Origin: Polymyxa betae
Taxonomy: Eukaryota; Endomyxa; Phytomyxea; Plasmodiophorida; Plasmodiophoridae
Assembly (NCBI GenBank): GCA_003693705.1
Contig: RBZT01000743.1
Span: forward strand, 1 to 64,000
Direction: 5' to 3'
Length of the DNA stretch: 64,000 nt
Positions 25,578 through 36,114 of the stretch are shown piece after piece. Below the pieces are notes generated by a model, which saw only the letters and a list, made by a program, of their open reading frames with translations, ran no database searches and was not told the origin of the DNA. Numbering within the stretch: the first letter of the stretch is position 1; the number at the start of each line of letters is the position of its first letter. The translations under genes and the position numbers were made by a program.

Positions 25578-28043
25578 TTACATTAGAGAGGGTCCAATAA
25601 ATAACAAAAAGACGGCAGCGAGGGCTAAGACTCCATAAAGCAAAACAGTGAACAGGTACCAGATCCAATTAGAAAATTCGGTTACCCTGGATGAAAACAG
25701 GGATGACGATTTACCGGACGTTGGTTGCAGAAACGGAATCGTACTTCGATTCAGGTTTTCGGATTCTAACAACTAATGCTCAATCAGATACTGATTCATG
25801 CAAATGTTCAAAAGTAGAACCAAGACTGGTCATACCTGCTTTACAGCTGCAGTAATCCAGGCTTTAACTTGATGGAGATCATTCAGATTTGATCCTGTAC
25901 CTGCCAAAATTTGGAACGCTTGCGCATTGGGCCTGATAACGGCGAAGCCAATTCTGTGCAGACATTAAAAAAATCAGACAGTCCAAGTCTCGATTACTTA
26001 TGCTCACGAAACGAATCTGCTAATCCAAGATGCTCTACAAAGCGAGTCTGTTCTTTCGCATGGATCCAGCTTATCCGTATCCGAGATTCGGAATCCAACA
26101 CATTCATTTTGGATGCCAAATCTCGCAGCCCTAATCCAACATAAGAAACACAGCTGCATCACATCTGACGTAAAGCAACCTTCAAAGTATGGAAACGCAT
26201 TGGGCTCCTGATCAGCAACAATGACGATACAAACCGGATCGTTGATATAGCAAAAGTCATAGTAATTGTCATATGACAGTTTGGGAAATAATGGCATAGA
26301 GTGCTTTTTCAGTATGGGCACCACCCATTTCCCCGAATCAACGCTAATTGAACGATCCCAGTCGGAAAGCTCAAAGATAATCTCCTCGTGGTCACCTCGT
26401 CTCACGATTACAGCTTCCATGGCTGTTCCTAAGTGAGCCACCTGAACGTTTTAGAAATTGAAACTGCCGACAAGAGACTAGTTACATTGAGGTTATTCCC
26501 AACAAACGAGTATTTAACGAGCTTTGGAAGATCAGGTCGGAACATAAAAGCCAAGAGGGAAAGTGGAACGTTTCGATGGGTTCGAGACACAAACATTATT
26601 CTAACATCAACTCCAATATCGGCGACGAACTTATCGTAATCATTCCTAAGAAGCGTCATTGAAAATGTTCAGACGAAGTAGCGTTTTTGAAACACTCAAA
26701 CATGCTCATATCATCAACTGGAGAAGTGTGGAAAGTTTCCACAAATACCTGTTTCCAATAATAGTGAAGTCATTGGGTCGAGGAACAGAGCTCAGAATAT
26801 GTGTTAAACTGCGCTTGTTGAGACGATTAAGATCGCCATTGAGCAATGGCGTCAATGTGATGCCGTTACCGTCTTTAGAGCGAGTAACAGCAAATATCTC
26901 AGGAATCGAACGCAGATCTAAGGCACGAACAAGCCCTGCTGATAGATCGTAATTGATTCGACCAAATGACACCCATCCTAGTCAGTTTGTAAGTATTTGA
27001 AAACAAGATGCTTCTAGATCAAGGGTGCTTGAAACACGAACACCAGAAACGAAGTTGCGAAAGCTTTTGGAAAAGAAAATAAAAACAAAACAAGGGGTAC
27101 CTCGATATTCGTCGAGGATTGATTCCCAAACAGAATTGATAGCTGCACAGCCGTTGCATTGGGATGCGTATAGTTTCACGATCCAAACTGTCCCGAAGCG
27201 AATGACGTCGTCTTCAACAAGCAGCGGATACGTCTCCTCTGTGAGCAATGTCTAAATGAAGAACGTCTGATTTCAGTTTATTCCGAATTTCGTTCGCCAC
27301 AACTAACCGAAGGTGAGAAGCGATCCGGATCCCGATGATAAAGATGAAGGGCGCCAAGCGCTGCATATATCTATTACAAAAATTAGATGTGCATAATAAA
27401 ATTCAAAGAAGATACAAATAAAAAAATACAAACAAGCAAGTAATAAACATTCAACAGTAAAACCTAGAATATGACATGCGGCTTTTAAATCAGAAATATG
27501 TTTTTGGGAAGCGCTTAATAAAACAACGTCCCGACAAACCTGAATTGCATGATCTTGGATATCAACAGCAACGTGACCTTGCTGAGCTGGTGGATATCTT
27601 CCAATTCGATCGTAATAGTGTCGTTTGTCTGCATCCGACAGAACATCGAATGCTTCACGGAGACGAGCGAAGACTTCAGGTGATGAGCTCTTGTCAGGAT
27701 GCCTAGACATCGATTAGGTTTGTGAATGAAAACAGTTAAACCAACAGAAAACGCTGAATTAGAGGCATCATCAAAAACTAGCTACATTATGGATGGAGAA
27801 CAACTTCGCCAATAAATTCAGGAGAAAATTGACTGTACCATTTCTTGGCGAGACCACGAAAAGCAGCTTTGATTTCATCGGCAGAATCTGTCCTGGATAC
27901 GCCAAGAATCTGTCAAATGCAGGTCATGGATTGCATTGTTGAAACAACCAAACATAGGAACGAACGTGATAAGGATTGGGGGGCGACCCAGCCGATACTT
28001 GGAATCCGACCAGAACTGCCAGGACGGCCAACCCAACAATCAT
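25578..28043 (-). CDS. ER DnaJ–thioredoxin-like membrane protein (DNAJC16-like)
   Basis: The first exon encodes a hydrophobic signal sequence (MIVGLAVLAVLVGFQ) and splices straight into a J domain. ILGVSRTDSADEIKAAFRGL is followed, across an intron inside the Trp codon, by HPDKSSSPEVFARLREAF and YYDRIGRY, so the HPD needed to stimulate Hsp70 is intact. The next exons form a thioredoxin-like domain with WIVKLYASQCNGCAAIN, where CNGC is the redox-like pair. FGRINYDLSAGLVRAL then matches the post-CxxC part of the DNAJC16 family. Further exons (about 26000–26660) form a long lumenal region, and the C-terminus has one hydrophobic helix (WIWYLFTVLLYGVLALAAVF). This order (signal, J, thioredoxin, long region, late membrane helix) is that of DNAJC16. 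A role with an ER-lumen Hsp70 is inferred. Confidence 0.8.
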
Positions 28044-28228
28044 GGTTTCAGACGTCCAATGCGTGGACAGAGAGACAGATCCGTCTGAAGCATCGCGGAA
28101 AGGCTGCAGCAGAGGCAGGAGGCCATCACATTATTACGTTACCAGCAAACTGCATCAAAATTCAAATTCGCTGATTGATCGATAGTCGCTGGTTGTTTAC
28201 CCTTCCAGTCGGCATAGCACTGGATCTC

Positions 28229-30038
28229 ATGTCTGCTGTCGAATCATTGGTTGGCTGAGCTCCCGATTAGTTTGGGATCGTTTAACACTTGGTCGCAGTG
28301 GATTCAGGCTCAGGATGTAATTCAGTCATGCAAATCGTCAGCAGGTAAATTCATCGGTCTAGCGTCTTTTGTTTTGCTGAAACTCGATCAGAAGCAAGGG
28401 CAGTCTTAGACAATCTTGCAAAGCATTGTCCTGCTGGTAATGCGAATCAGAAATCTGATGTCATGGTCGGATTGATTCAAAATCTGATTCAAGGCCAGGA
28501 TTCTTCTTCAACTTTGGCTGAAAACATATCTGCAATTGAATCAGTGTGTTTCATCAGCACTTATTGTATGAAAGTCTGAATCAGTTTCAGATCTCAGTTC
28601 TGACTCGCGATGCATGCGTTTCGTATCCCGTTGCATACTCTTCCGCCAACCGAATCTTTCTAGCCTGGTATGAAGCTGATGTCGTGCTAAGGCTTCAGAA
28701 TGACACCCTTCGAACCGCATTTGGTCATCTGGTGTTTCTGGCATGTGTAAAATGTATCCACGACTTGAGCTTGGAAGTCCCATACAACGTTATCCCATTA
28801 CACCAACTAAGTATAGAAATCGTTCAGATTCTCTGCAAGTGATAATTTGTCTGTAGCACCAACGAAGAAAGGTGCTACTGCATGGACTACGCCGTATGCC
28901 CAGATAGTAAAATATGATGATTCTGGCATCGATGTAAGCGATAGGAAAAGACTTCGCGAGGGTGTAAGCTGAAATTGGATGGCCGTCCCCGATGTAAGAT
29001 TACTTCTATAGGCGCTCGATATCAAGAAAATGTTCCATTGTATCTACATGATTGAATTGTTTGCAACAACTGGACTGATTTCACAATGGATCTCTCTTTA
29101 TCGCCAATGTAAAAGACAAGAGCAGATTATACTTGCCCAGATCTGTTTGCTATCAAACAATGTAGACAGGTGCCCAAACCCATGCGTACACTTTCGGCTG
29201 TTATAATGCTGTTCAGTGCTGTCGAAGTAATCTCTCGTGATTTTATTTACTGCCATCGTGGCAGGTTCTTAAATGGCGCTATCAAGCTCTGTCAGAACGA
29301 CTTTATAAATGCATTGGAATCCATTATCCAAACTGTCAGGGATAATGAAGGTCTGATTGTGTCAGTCTTTTCTTACTGTATGATGGTTTTAAATGAAATT
29401 TAGAAGAATTTTGTGAAAATGCTCTACGGCCAGCAGATGGAATTTCAGACTGCTTTTTAGGAGGATCATTCGAGTTCACCTCGCGCCGCTCACTTATGCT
29501 CGATTGTGTCCGCGTCATCATGGCATGCGCCTCAGCTAACAGCTTTCCGATCACGGCAAGAATTGCATTATGCCAATATGCTTGGCCTACGATGGAGTAT
29601 GAATTCAAGAAATTGGTAGCAGATCACGTCACTGACAACCGTTTATTTGAGTTTGAACAGGTATGTTTTATAGAACGTTCCATCCAGAATTCACAAGTTC
29701 TCAGCTGTCGTCATAGTTCCGCGAACAAATCTTGCATTCAGAACTTGTTGATACGTTCCTTGCACTTCATCGAGCTGGGAAACTGCATATGAAATTAGGG
29801 GCTCCTCAAGTGAAACAAAGTGGGAGAATGCTTCGTGGTGTAACTAGGAATCTCAGTATAACGACAGAAGTAGGAATGACTTGATAATTCTGCATCTTGG
29901 TTAATGATTGAAATCCAGAAAGATCTTGAAGACCATATTGTCAACTGTGGCAACCATTTTCAATCTCTTGGAACCGTTTTGTTTAATCTCATCACTAACG
30001 ACCTATACTCGCTCTGTTGTGATAACAGGAGTAGATAA
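28229..30038 (+). CDS. large alpha-helical protein of unknown function
   Basis: A many-exon gene rebuilt from in-phase joins. It begins MSAVESL and continues WIQAQDVIQSCKSSA, then EARAVLDNLAKHCPAGNANQ, SDVMVGLIQNLIQGQD, FQISVLTRDACVSYPVAY, MFHCIYMIELFATTGLISQW, VEVISRDFIYCHRGRFLNGA, MLDCVRVIMACASANSFPI and ELVDTFLALHRAGKLHMKLG. A last exon ends NDLYSLCCDNRSR at 30038. The composition is that of a helical repeat or solenoid protein, without membrane segments. I know no family match. The junction between about 28830 and 28870 is unresolved, since the frame must shift there, and a stop at 29884 is possible if the last intron is not removed. It is divergent from the DnaJ–thioredoxin gene, with 185 bp between starts. 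Confidence 0.5.
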
Positions 30039-30254
30039 AACGACATTTGTGGCTGTAGCATTTCTGGCTTACTCTAGTCTAATAACACATTTATCCATTA
30101 AAAGAGAGAATGAGCATGACAGCAAAAACACAACGGTCTACTGCTCTACGTCATATTACGTCGAACAGAGTCAATCGAACATCTGATGACGCGCAAATGT
30201 TCACTTCAACGCTTCCATTATATCCAGAATGAAGTTTCCCATCGCCGAAGCAAC

Positions 30255-30602
30255 ATGACAAAGACGGAGGGGCTAAGCTCCAGAACTATCAAAATGTCCC
30301 CGTAATCTGTTGACGACAAAGCTAGAGCAAAAGCCATTGCTTGCAATGAAACGTCTTCCATTGTTCGATTTCGCCAAGCCACCGGACAGTTGAAGTTTCT
30401 CGAATGGAGTCGCCTACTTAGCTGCAATAAAACAGCAATAAACTCGACAGGCGTTACGATGCTCTTGAAGTTGCAAATAGAAAATACCTAGACATTGCCT
30501 ATGTTCTTTCGTCGTTGAACTTTGCAGAACTTCCTCTTAACCAACGTCATGCAACCCGCCAATCCCATCCAGTCCAGTTTCCGCCCAGTTAAATCTTCAG
30601 GA
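30255..30602 (+). CDS. small hypothetical protein, three-exon model
   Basis: Three exons join in phase through a 30-nt intron and a longer one. The protein starts MTKTEGLSSRTIKIAKAIAC, continues ETSSIVRFRQATGQLKRYDA and LEVANRKYLDIAYVLSSLNF, and ends at a TAA at 30600–30602. It would be about 85 residues, helical and basic at the start. There is no family I recognise. It is supported only by consistent splicing and composition, so it could be a remnant or a misjoined set of exons. Confidence 0.35.
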
Positions 30603-30869
30603 AGCTGTTTTAAAATGCACAAAGCTGAGCCGACAAAATCACGCTTGCACTGAGCTTATTCGATCTAGAGTGCAGCAAACTTCATGTCTTCTCCAATATA
30701 TAACTAAGCTATACATCGGCCATCATGTACTGATTGCTTATGGCTGACAATGTTTTGTATGGTCATACTACAATGGTAAAGGGAAGGCGCATCAGTCTTA
30801 TAAGTATATTGTTATCGTCGGCCTTACGCTCAATCAACTTTCATCTGTTCTAAACTCTCGGAAGTCATC

Positions 30870-32638
30870 GTGATGCAGCACAATAAGCAGTTCGACATCA
30901 TCGTATTCGGCGCCAGCGGCTTCACCGGGGCTCGGATCTGCAGCTATATTGCTAGACGAGCCCAGCCAGAGACCAGGATTGCTGTAGCCGGCCGCAACCA
31001 AAAGCATCTAGAGGGTAATTCGAAACCATATCGTACCGAATGCAAACAATTTGTGATGTATTGCAGATCTTTTATCAGAGTTGAAAGTGTCCTGGAATAT
31101 AATCACTGCAAGTTATGAAGTGCCTTCTACGATATCTGAAATGGCATCTCGGGGTCGTGTAATTATTAATTGTGTTGGTCCGGTAAGAGCTCTTTGCCTT
31201 TCAGCTCTGTACTACAACCCGTTCGAATCGAATATTACTTTGTTTGCTGGATTGTTTCTGATTGTATCTGTCGCAATTACTAAATCTGTTCTGTCGCCTT
31301 TCAGTATCGTCATTTCGGGCTGGCTCTGCCGGAAGCCTGTATTCACGCTCATACTGATTATATCGATGTTTGTGGCGAACCCGAATTTCTGGAGCGAACT
31401 CAACTTGAATTACACGATCTGGCGTCTGCAGCGGGGGCGTTAGTTGTCGGTTCATGCGGATTCGATTCGGTGCCCTCCGACCTTGGAGCCTGGTGTACTT
31501 ATCACCAGCTTTTGAAGCAGGGCGCCAAATCTGTGGATTCGGTAAGGCTGAGCTCTTTCTAAAGCATTATCAAATAGTAATCCTCGTTATTGTCAGATCG
31601 AATGTTTCATGTCGTTGAAGTACGGTAAAGCTGGAATAGCTGTTCATTATCCAACTTATGAAAGCGCCATCTATGGAATGGCGAATGTCTCGAAATTGAA
31701 GGAGGTATTGGGCTCGGCTTCATAAGAACATCATTGATTTCGGTAAAAGGTACGCCGGCAGCTGAACCAACGCCATCCCAGCCAGCAGAATAGCTCAACT
31801 AACAGAAATACGAATATCGCTCGGTCATCAGGCCCTCGTCAGCGGCTCTTTTTCGATTCTCGTGTGCAGAAGTGGGCTCTCCCTTTTCCAGGTATGGCTC
31901 CATTTCTGCTTTCTCCTCCAAACCATTAACAGAACATCACCATCTTTGAAACTGATCCTGGATCCAGGCGCCGATTCGTCAGTGTTGCGTCGAAGTTTTC
32001 AAAATTTGGCGAAGGGTATCATGGCAGCAGAACGAATGCATTCGATTTATCATTAGCCACATAGATGCTGGACGCCGCCCTGATATTTCGGTTTACTCAA
32101 CAGTGTCGTCGCTTCTCTGGGCGTTGATTGTATCGATTTGGGGAACTTTGTTCATGTTCCTAACTGGGTTTCCAATCGCTCGAACCATCTTACTTCAGGT
32201 TGGATTTTCACTCAATGCGGCTCTGAAATCTGTTTACTTATCGGTGATCATTAGTTCCCTTATCTGTTTTCATTGGGAACCGTATCGCACTCTGGTCCCA
32301 CTGAACAGCAAATAAAAGAGACGAGCTTTGAAGTCAATATCTTCGGGCAAGGCTGTACTGACAGTTCTGGCTCAATCAACATTCTGAAGAAATCTGTTCG
32401 AGTTTCAGGACCAGAACCTGGGTACGTTATCTTCATTCAGTTCTTTTCATTGACACCATCGTCTAATAGGTATGTCGCGACGTCGATTATCGCAGCAGAA
32501 TGTGCATTCGTATTGCTTTCCGAGCGCCAGAAATTACAGTTTCAAGGCGGTGTGTTGACACCGGCTTTGGCTTTCCAGGGCTCAAATTTAATTCGGAATC
32601 TTCACGAAGCTGGGATTAGGTTCGACGTGATTGAATAA
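30870..32638 (+). CDS. SCCPDH: saccharopine dehydrogenase-like oxidoreductase
   Basis: This matches the SCCPDH family (saccharopine dehydrogenase-like, found on lipid droplets and mitochondria; substrate unknown). The first exon carries the Rossmann nucleotide-binding start FDIIVFGASGFTGARIC, followed by IAVAGRNQKHLEG. Later exons give RVIINCVGP, YRHFGLALPEACIHAHTDYI, DVCGEPEFLE and GSCGFDSVPSDLGAW, the family's most conserved block. The C-terminal exons give GPEPGYV and ATSIIAAECAFVLLSERQKL, then GGVLTPALAFQGSNLI and HEAGIRFDVIE at the stop. A hydrophobic segment near 32110–32250 corresponds to the membrane-associating region of the family. About eight introns interrupt it; two adjacent Met codons (30870, 30873) can start it. 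Confidence 0.85.
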
Positions 32639-33109
32639 AAAAGGCAAGCTGCAATATCAATGAGATCACTTTCTTATCTATTACACTGATAAACTTTTCG
32701 AATAAAAGGGCTTCCATAGGCGTCAATGGAATTCATTATGGTCATTGATGGGGTATTGTTGGAAAACATGGCAGTTCCCAGCCCATATCAAGACATGACA
32801 TAGTCTGCTCAAATTTCAGCTTTGCTTCAGTTTCGGTGCACATTTCAAAGTAGTTCATAGGACAGCTCGTTTCCAGATTGAATCCAAAAATTCAGCGTAG
32901 GTGATAGCTGAGCTTGGCAACCTGCAATACGATGTCGCTTTGGCTCATACATTGTACTGGTAAACATGGTTAGCAGCAAACTCCTGTTGAGCACCAGGTA
33001 GAGTAGACAAAATCGGTTGTTTGATCCGGTAGAACGATTCGTTGCATCAGAAATGCTGGAAATCGGAGAGGTAATTTGTGGCTTCCTGTTTGCTGACACA
33101 TTTCGACCG
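32639..33109. other. intergenic stretch upstream of transporter copy B
   Basis: A 471-bp segment between two + strand genes. The open frames in it are short, and no domain or splice partner is apparent. It should contain the promoter of the transporter gene. Confidence 0.35.
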
Positions 33110-34290
33110 ATGATTGATCATCGCTGCATTTACGTTGTCGTCTATGTCTTTCTCTGGTCAACGCAGGCTCTCCTAATTAAGCAATCGGTTCAAGGTCCGA
33201 AAGATGCTCCTTTGCAAGCCGAATATCCTTATGAGGCAGGTTCATGATATCTAATTGGGAGACCTGAAACTCAAGTTCGATCAGGTTCTGTCAATGATCA
33301 TTCTTGTGGAAGGGTTCAAGCTGGCGGTTGCTCTGTTGGTCTATTTCTGCACGTATGACCAACCATTATTGTATTCTAGCCGCTAACCTGTAACTAAGCG
33401 ACCATGAATGGACCAGAGGAAAGGCCAGCAAATCATGGACGCTGCTGGCACATTTCAACGATGGGATGGCGCTGATAATAGCAGCTGTTATATATGCAGT
33501 ATATAATGGTAGAATGGGCTGCTCCATCATCATGGCATTATGATAAAAGCCTTCTATAGGGCTGTCCTTTATATGTCTGAAGTTATTGGAGCCCGGCACC
33601 ATTCGGGTTCTCATCAATCTTCGTGTGATATTCTCTGGCGTCCTGTTGCATTTCGTTTACAAGCGGAGGCTGGCTGCCAAGCAGTGGATAGCGCTGGGTC
33701 TGCTGTGTTCAGCCTGCGTCGTCGAGCAAAGCGGGAGCTTCCGGTTGGATGGCGGCTTAGTCGCCCTGGCTTTGGTGCTCCTGCAAGGATTCTGTTCTAG
33801 CCTGGGAGGAATCTATTTTCAATGGCTTCTGCAACGAAACTATTCGCTTGGAATCTGGGTGAAGAACATCTATCTGTATTTTTGGTCATTGGTCGTGTAT
33901 CTCTTCGCAATCTGTGCCTTCCGTCCTGAGCTTTTATCACCAGCTGCGTTCCTACATAACCTTGACGTCAGAGCTATCCAGATCGTGATCGTTGCAGGGC
34001 TTGGTGGGATATTTACAGCCTTATTGCTGAGACACTTGAACGTCATTGTCAAAGAGTATGCCAATTTCGCCGAAATGATCGTCGTCGCTATTGCCCAAAA
34101 TATGCTATTCCAAACGCCGCTTCGCCCGACTCTGTTCATGGCCATATTTCTGGTGACGATCTCGCTGATAATATACAATTCGACACGGTCCATATTACCG
34201 AAAATCAATGGCGAATTAATCGAGACATCAACACTAAGAAAGTTTCAAAAAAACGATCACAGCTACTTACCAATCTCCATTAAAGAATGA
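33110..34290 (+). CDS. SLC35A-like nucleotide-sugar transporter, copy B
   Basis: This is a paralogue of the transporter at 24143–25283, with the same exon plan. It starts MIDHRCIYVVVYVFLWSTQA and reaches a YPYEA motif. The next exons give VLSMIILVEGFKLAVALLVY and DGMALIIAAVIYAVYNG. The large exon gives LKLLEPGTIRVLINLRVIFS, ACVVEQSGSF, GFCSSLGGIYFQWLLQRN, GIWVKNIYLYFWSLVVY, GLGGIFTALLLRHLNVIVKE and YANFAEM. Intron positions match copy A, for example directly before the LxFIxLKLxEPGT segment. The C-terminal tail (about 45 residues, polar) is longer than in copy A. Substrate and compartment (Golgi or ER) cannot be read from the sequence. Confidence 0.83.
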
Positions 34291-34927
34291 ATTAGTTGAT
34301 TTCAGTTTCGCATCAAATAGCGTTTTATGCTGGCTGCCTGTGTATTGGCTTTGTATGTTGTCGCCGTTTTGAATTGGCCATTTCGGGTAAAGCTCATCAC
34401 TTAAGCGATGGTTATTGCAAAAGTGACGAAATAAGCGCCAACGGAGACGCCAAGCTTCGATGTCACTGGAACAGGGCGACCGCTATTGATAATGGCAATT
34501 CGGGCTCTGGAGCTAGATTGAAATGTTCAGTCCTGCTCTAATCATTCATGAACTAAGTATGTTTTGGGCGATTAATTCGAATCTTAAAGAATGTACCACT
34601 AAGCCCTAATTCGATAAGCCAGCTGCATTTGACAACCCTTTGCATTTACGAAATTATCTGTATATTGGGTTTAGTAAAGCGATATTTTTGAAATGCCGTT
34701 TGGTTGCATTTCGTTGAAGTTCCGCAATCTTGATTAGTGACACGATTTCGACCAAGCACGCTTTCTTTGGCGAGACTCGCCAGCGGAATGGCTTCGTCGA
34801 TGCTTTTCATAGCGGAAATCGCCGGGACCTCTCCTCCTGATTTAGGCATATGTAGAACAACATCAACGATCAAGCAACAATCAGTCAAGTGTCAAAACAT
34901 CGAGCGTTCACACGACTTGTTCTTTTA
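34291..34927. other. intergenic stretch downstream of transporter copy B
   Basis: Frames at 34296–34541 (+, 81 codons) and 34646–34888 (−, 80 codons) have ordinary composition and no recognisable domains. I cannot support a gene here. The base composition falls toward AT-rich as the inverted-repeat island begins. Confidence 0.35.
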
Positions 34928-35065
34928 CTCTTGTTTTCGTCTCCTTTTTGTTCTTTAAAATGATGGGATTTATCGACTTTATTGAAAAAAAAAGGTCGCT
35001 GATTTTTCTTCAATAAAGTCGGTAAATCCCAAAATTTTCAAACAAAAAGGAGACGAAAATGAGAG
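34928..35065. repeat. long imperfect hairpin (inverted repeat, about 58-nt arms)
   Basis: The left arm 34928–34986 and right arm 35009–35065 are reverse complements over nearly their full length, with a few mismatches in the middle, separated by 22 nt that start with an A run. Both arms share TTTTCGTCTCCTTTTTGTTT-like and GACTTTATTGAA segments. It could form a large stem if transcribed, or be a foldback-type transposon end. Confidence 0.85.
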
Positions 35066-35086
35066 AAAACCGTGGGAACGCTCGAT

Positions 35087-35204
35087 AATCCCAAATCAAT
35101 GCAAAAACACAATCGCGATATAAATAAAAACCAATTCCCATTTATATCATCCCGTGCGGTTCACCAGCCAATCCAAAAAATAAATAACCGATATAGACCA
35201 ATCC
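35087..35204. repeat. outer inverted repeat, left copy
   Basis: This is an AT-rich segment whose reverse complement matches 35894–36005 over about 110 bases. Shared blocks include TTATTTATTTTTTGG-like, GATATAAATGGGAA-TGG and TTGATTTGGGATT. Inside it, 35117–35148 is a 32-nt imperfect palindrome beginning GATATAAAT and ending ATTTATATC. Confidence 0.8.
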
Positions 35205-35366
35205 ATTCTAATTTTATCTCGGTAATTAATTCGGGAAAATCTCATCCATCTTGTTGAATGAAGCCAAATAATCTACTCCATGATAAAGCAACGCCGCAAT
35301 CTGAACTGGCAACAGGAAGAATTTCACTATTTCTTTCAAACAACCAACTATATTAGATCTGACATT

Positions 35367-35702
35367 CTATTCTTGCATGCACCTGCTGGAGTCGAGACGC
35401 ATTTTGACCTTATCAATGGCAGCGCTGAAACGTTCCGACTCTAAACGGTTGTATCTTTTCTCTAAAAGGATAAGACTCGCCAGGTCGCGAAGAACTTTTT
35501 TCCCATCTCCTAAAAGCTCGTTTTGAAGAAGTGTATCAATCTCGGTCAGTATCTCTGCGCCCTCTCGCAAGATGTTTCTGGAGGAATGGCTTGCTGTAAA
35601 TGATGTTCCGCGTTCGACCAGCTTGTCCATCTGAGCGAAGAGGTCCAAGCGGGCGAATGATTCACGAAGAAGTTCCAATTTATTCACCACTGTTGGAGAC
35701 AT
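35367..35702 (-). CDS. helical/coiled-coil frame in the inverted-repeat island
   Basis: A 111-codon frame rich in Leu, Glu, Lys and Arg, starting MSPTVVNKLELLRESFARLD and continuing with heptad-like hydrophobic spacing (ILTEIDTLLQNELL, VLRDLASLILLEKRYNRL). It probably forms a long helix or coiled coil. It overlaps the end of a RING-like frame by 19 bases in another frame. Joined by a splice or a frameshift, the two would make a zinc-finger plus coiled-coil protein. It sits between the two outer inverted repeats. Function unknown. Confidence 0.5.
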   Translation of the reverse strand: MSPTVVNKLELLRESFARLDLFAQMDKLVERGTSFTASHSSRNILREGAEILTEIDTLLQNELLGDGKKVLRDLASLILLEKRYNRLESERFSAAIDKVKMRLDSSRCMQE

Positions 35703-35830
35703 TCATCATATTTATCCATTTTGTTAATATAATCAACACAAACTCCTTTTTTACATCTGGTTTCAGCACAATAGTATAGAGTTTCATTTTCATCAAAGCA
35801 AATAAGGCAAGTGTTATAAATGGCATTCAT
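35684..35830 (-). CDS. small RING-like cysteine-rich frame
   Basis: This 48-codon frame begins MNAIYNTCLICFDENETLYY and continues CAETRCKKGVCVDYI. The spacing C-x2-C … C-x4-C-x3-C resembles the first part of a RING or related treble-clef zinc finger, as in the CxICF start of many RING proteins. A last Cys follows about 14 residues later (DECLQQW), then TGA. It is too short for a complete cross-brace RING unless it continues into the overlapping downstream frame. A GT–AG intron with donor GTAAAAAAG could link the frames but would remove some cysteines. Confidence 0.4.
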   Translation of the reverse strand: MNAIYNTCLICFDENETLYYCAETRCKKGVCVDYINKMDKYDECLQQW

Positions 35831-35893
35831 TTTATCTATATCTATAATCTTTTTTTTTTATCTTTTTCAGTATTTTTCAACAGTATAAACGGT

Positions 35894-36005
35894 GATTGGT
35901 TTTTGGTTTATATCAGTAATTTATTTTTTGGGGCGGGTTGGTGATATAAATGGGAAGTGGTTTTCATTTATATCAAATTGGGTTTTTGGATTGATTTGGG
36001 ATTGG
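35894..36005. repeat. outer inverted repeat, right copy
   Basis: This is the partner of 35087–35204 in opposite orientation. It contains the 32-nt palindrome 35943–35974 (GATATAAAT … ATTTATATC). Together the two copies flank about 690 bp holding the RING-like and coiled-coil frames. Confidence 0.8.
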
Positions 36006-36011
36006 TCTGGT

Positions 36012-36042
36012 GATATAAATGGGAGTTGGGTTCGTTTATATC
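36012..36042. repeat. third copy of the GATATAAAT palindrome unit
   Basis: A further imperfect copy of the 32-nt unit, starting GATATAAATGGGA and ending TTTATATC, lies just outside the right repeat and 73 bp before the next open frame. It may be a protein-binding or promoter element, or a duplicated repeat end. Confidence 0.7.
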
Positions 36043-36114
36043 GGTAATATACACGTTGCGTTCTTTCAGCCGAACCAGCCTCTTAAGTAGTGATCTCCAA
36101 GTAGCGCGCAAGAC

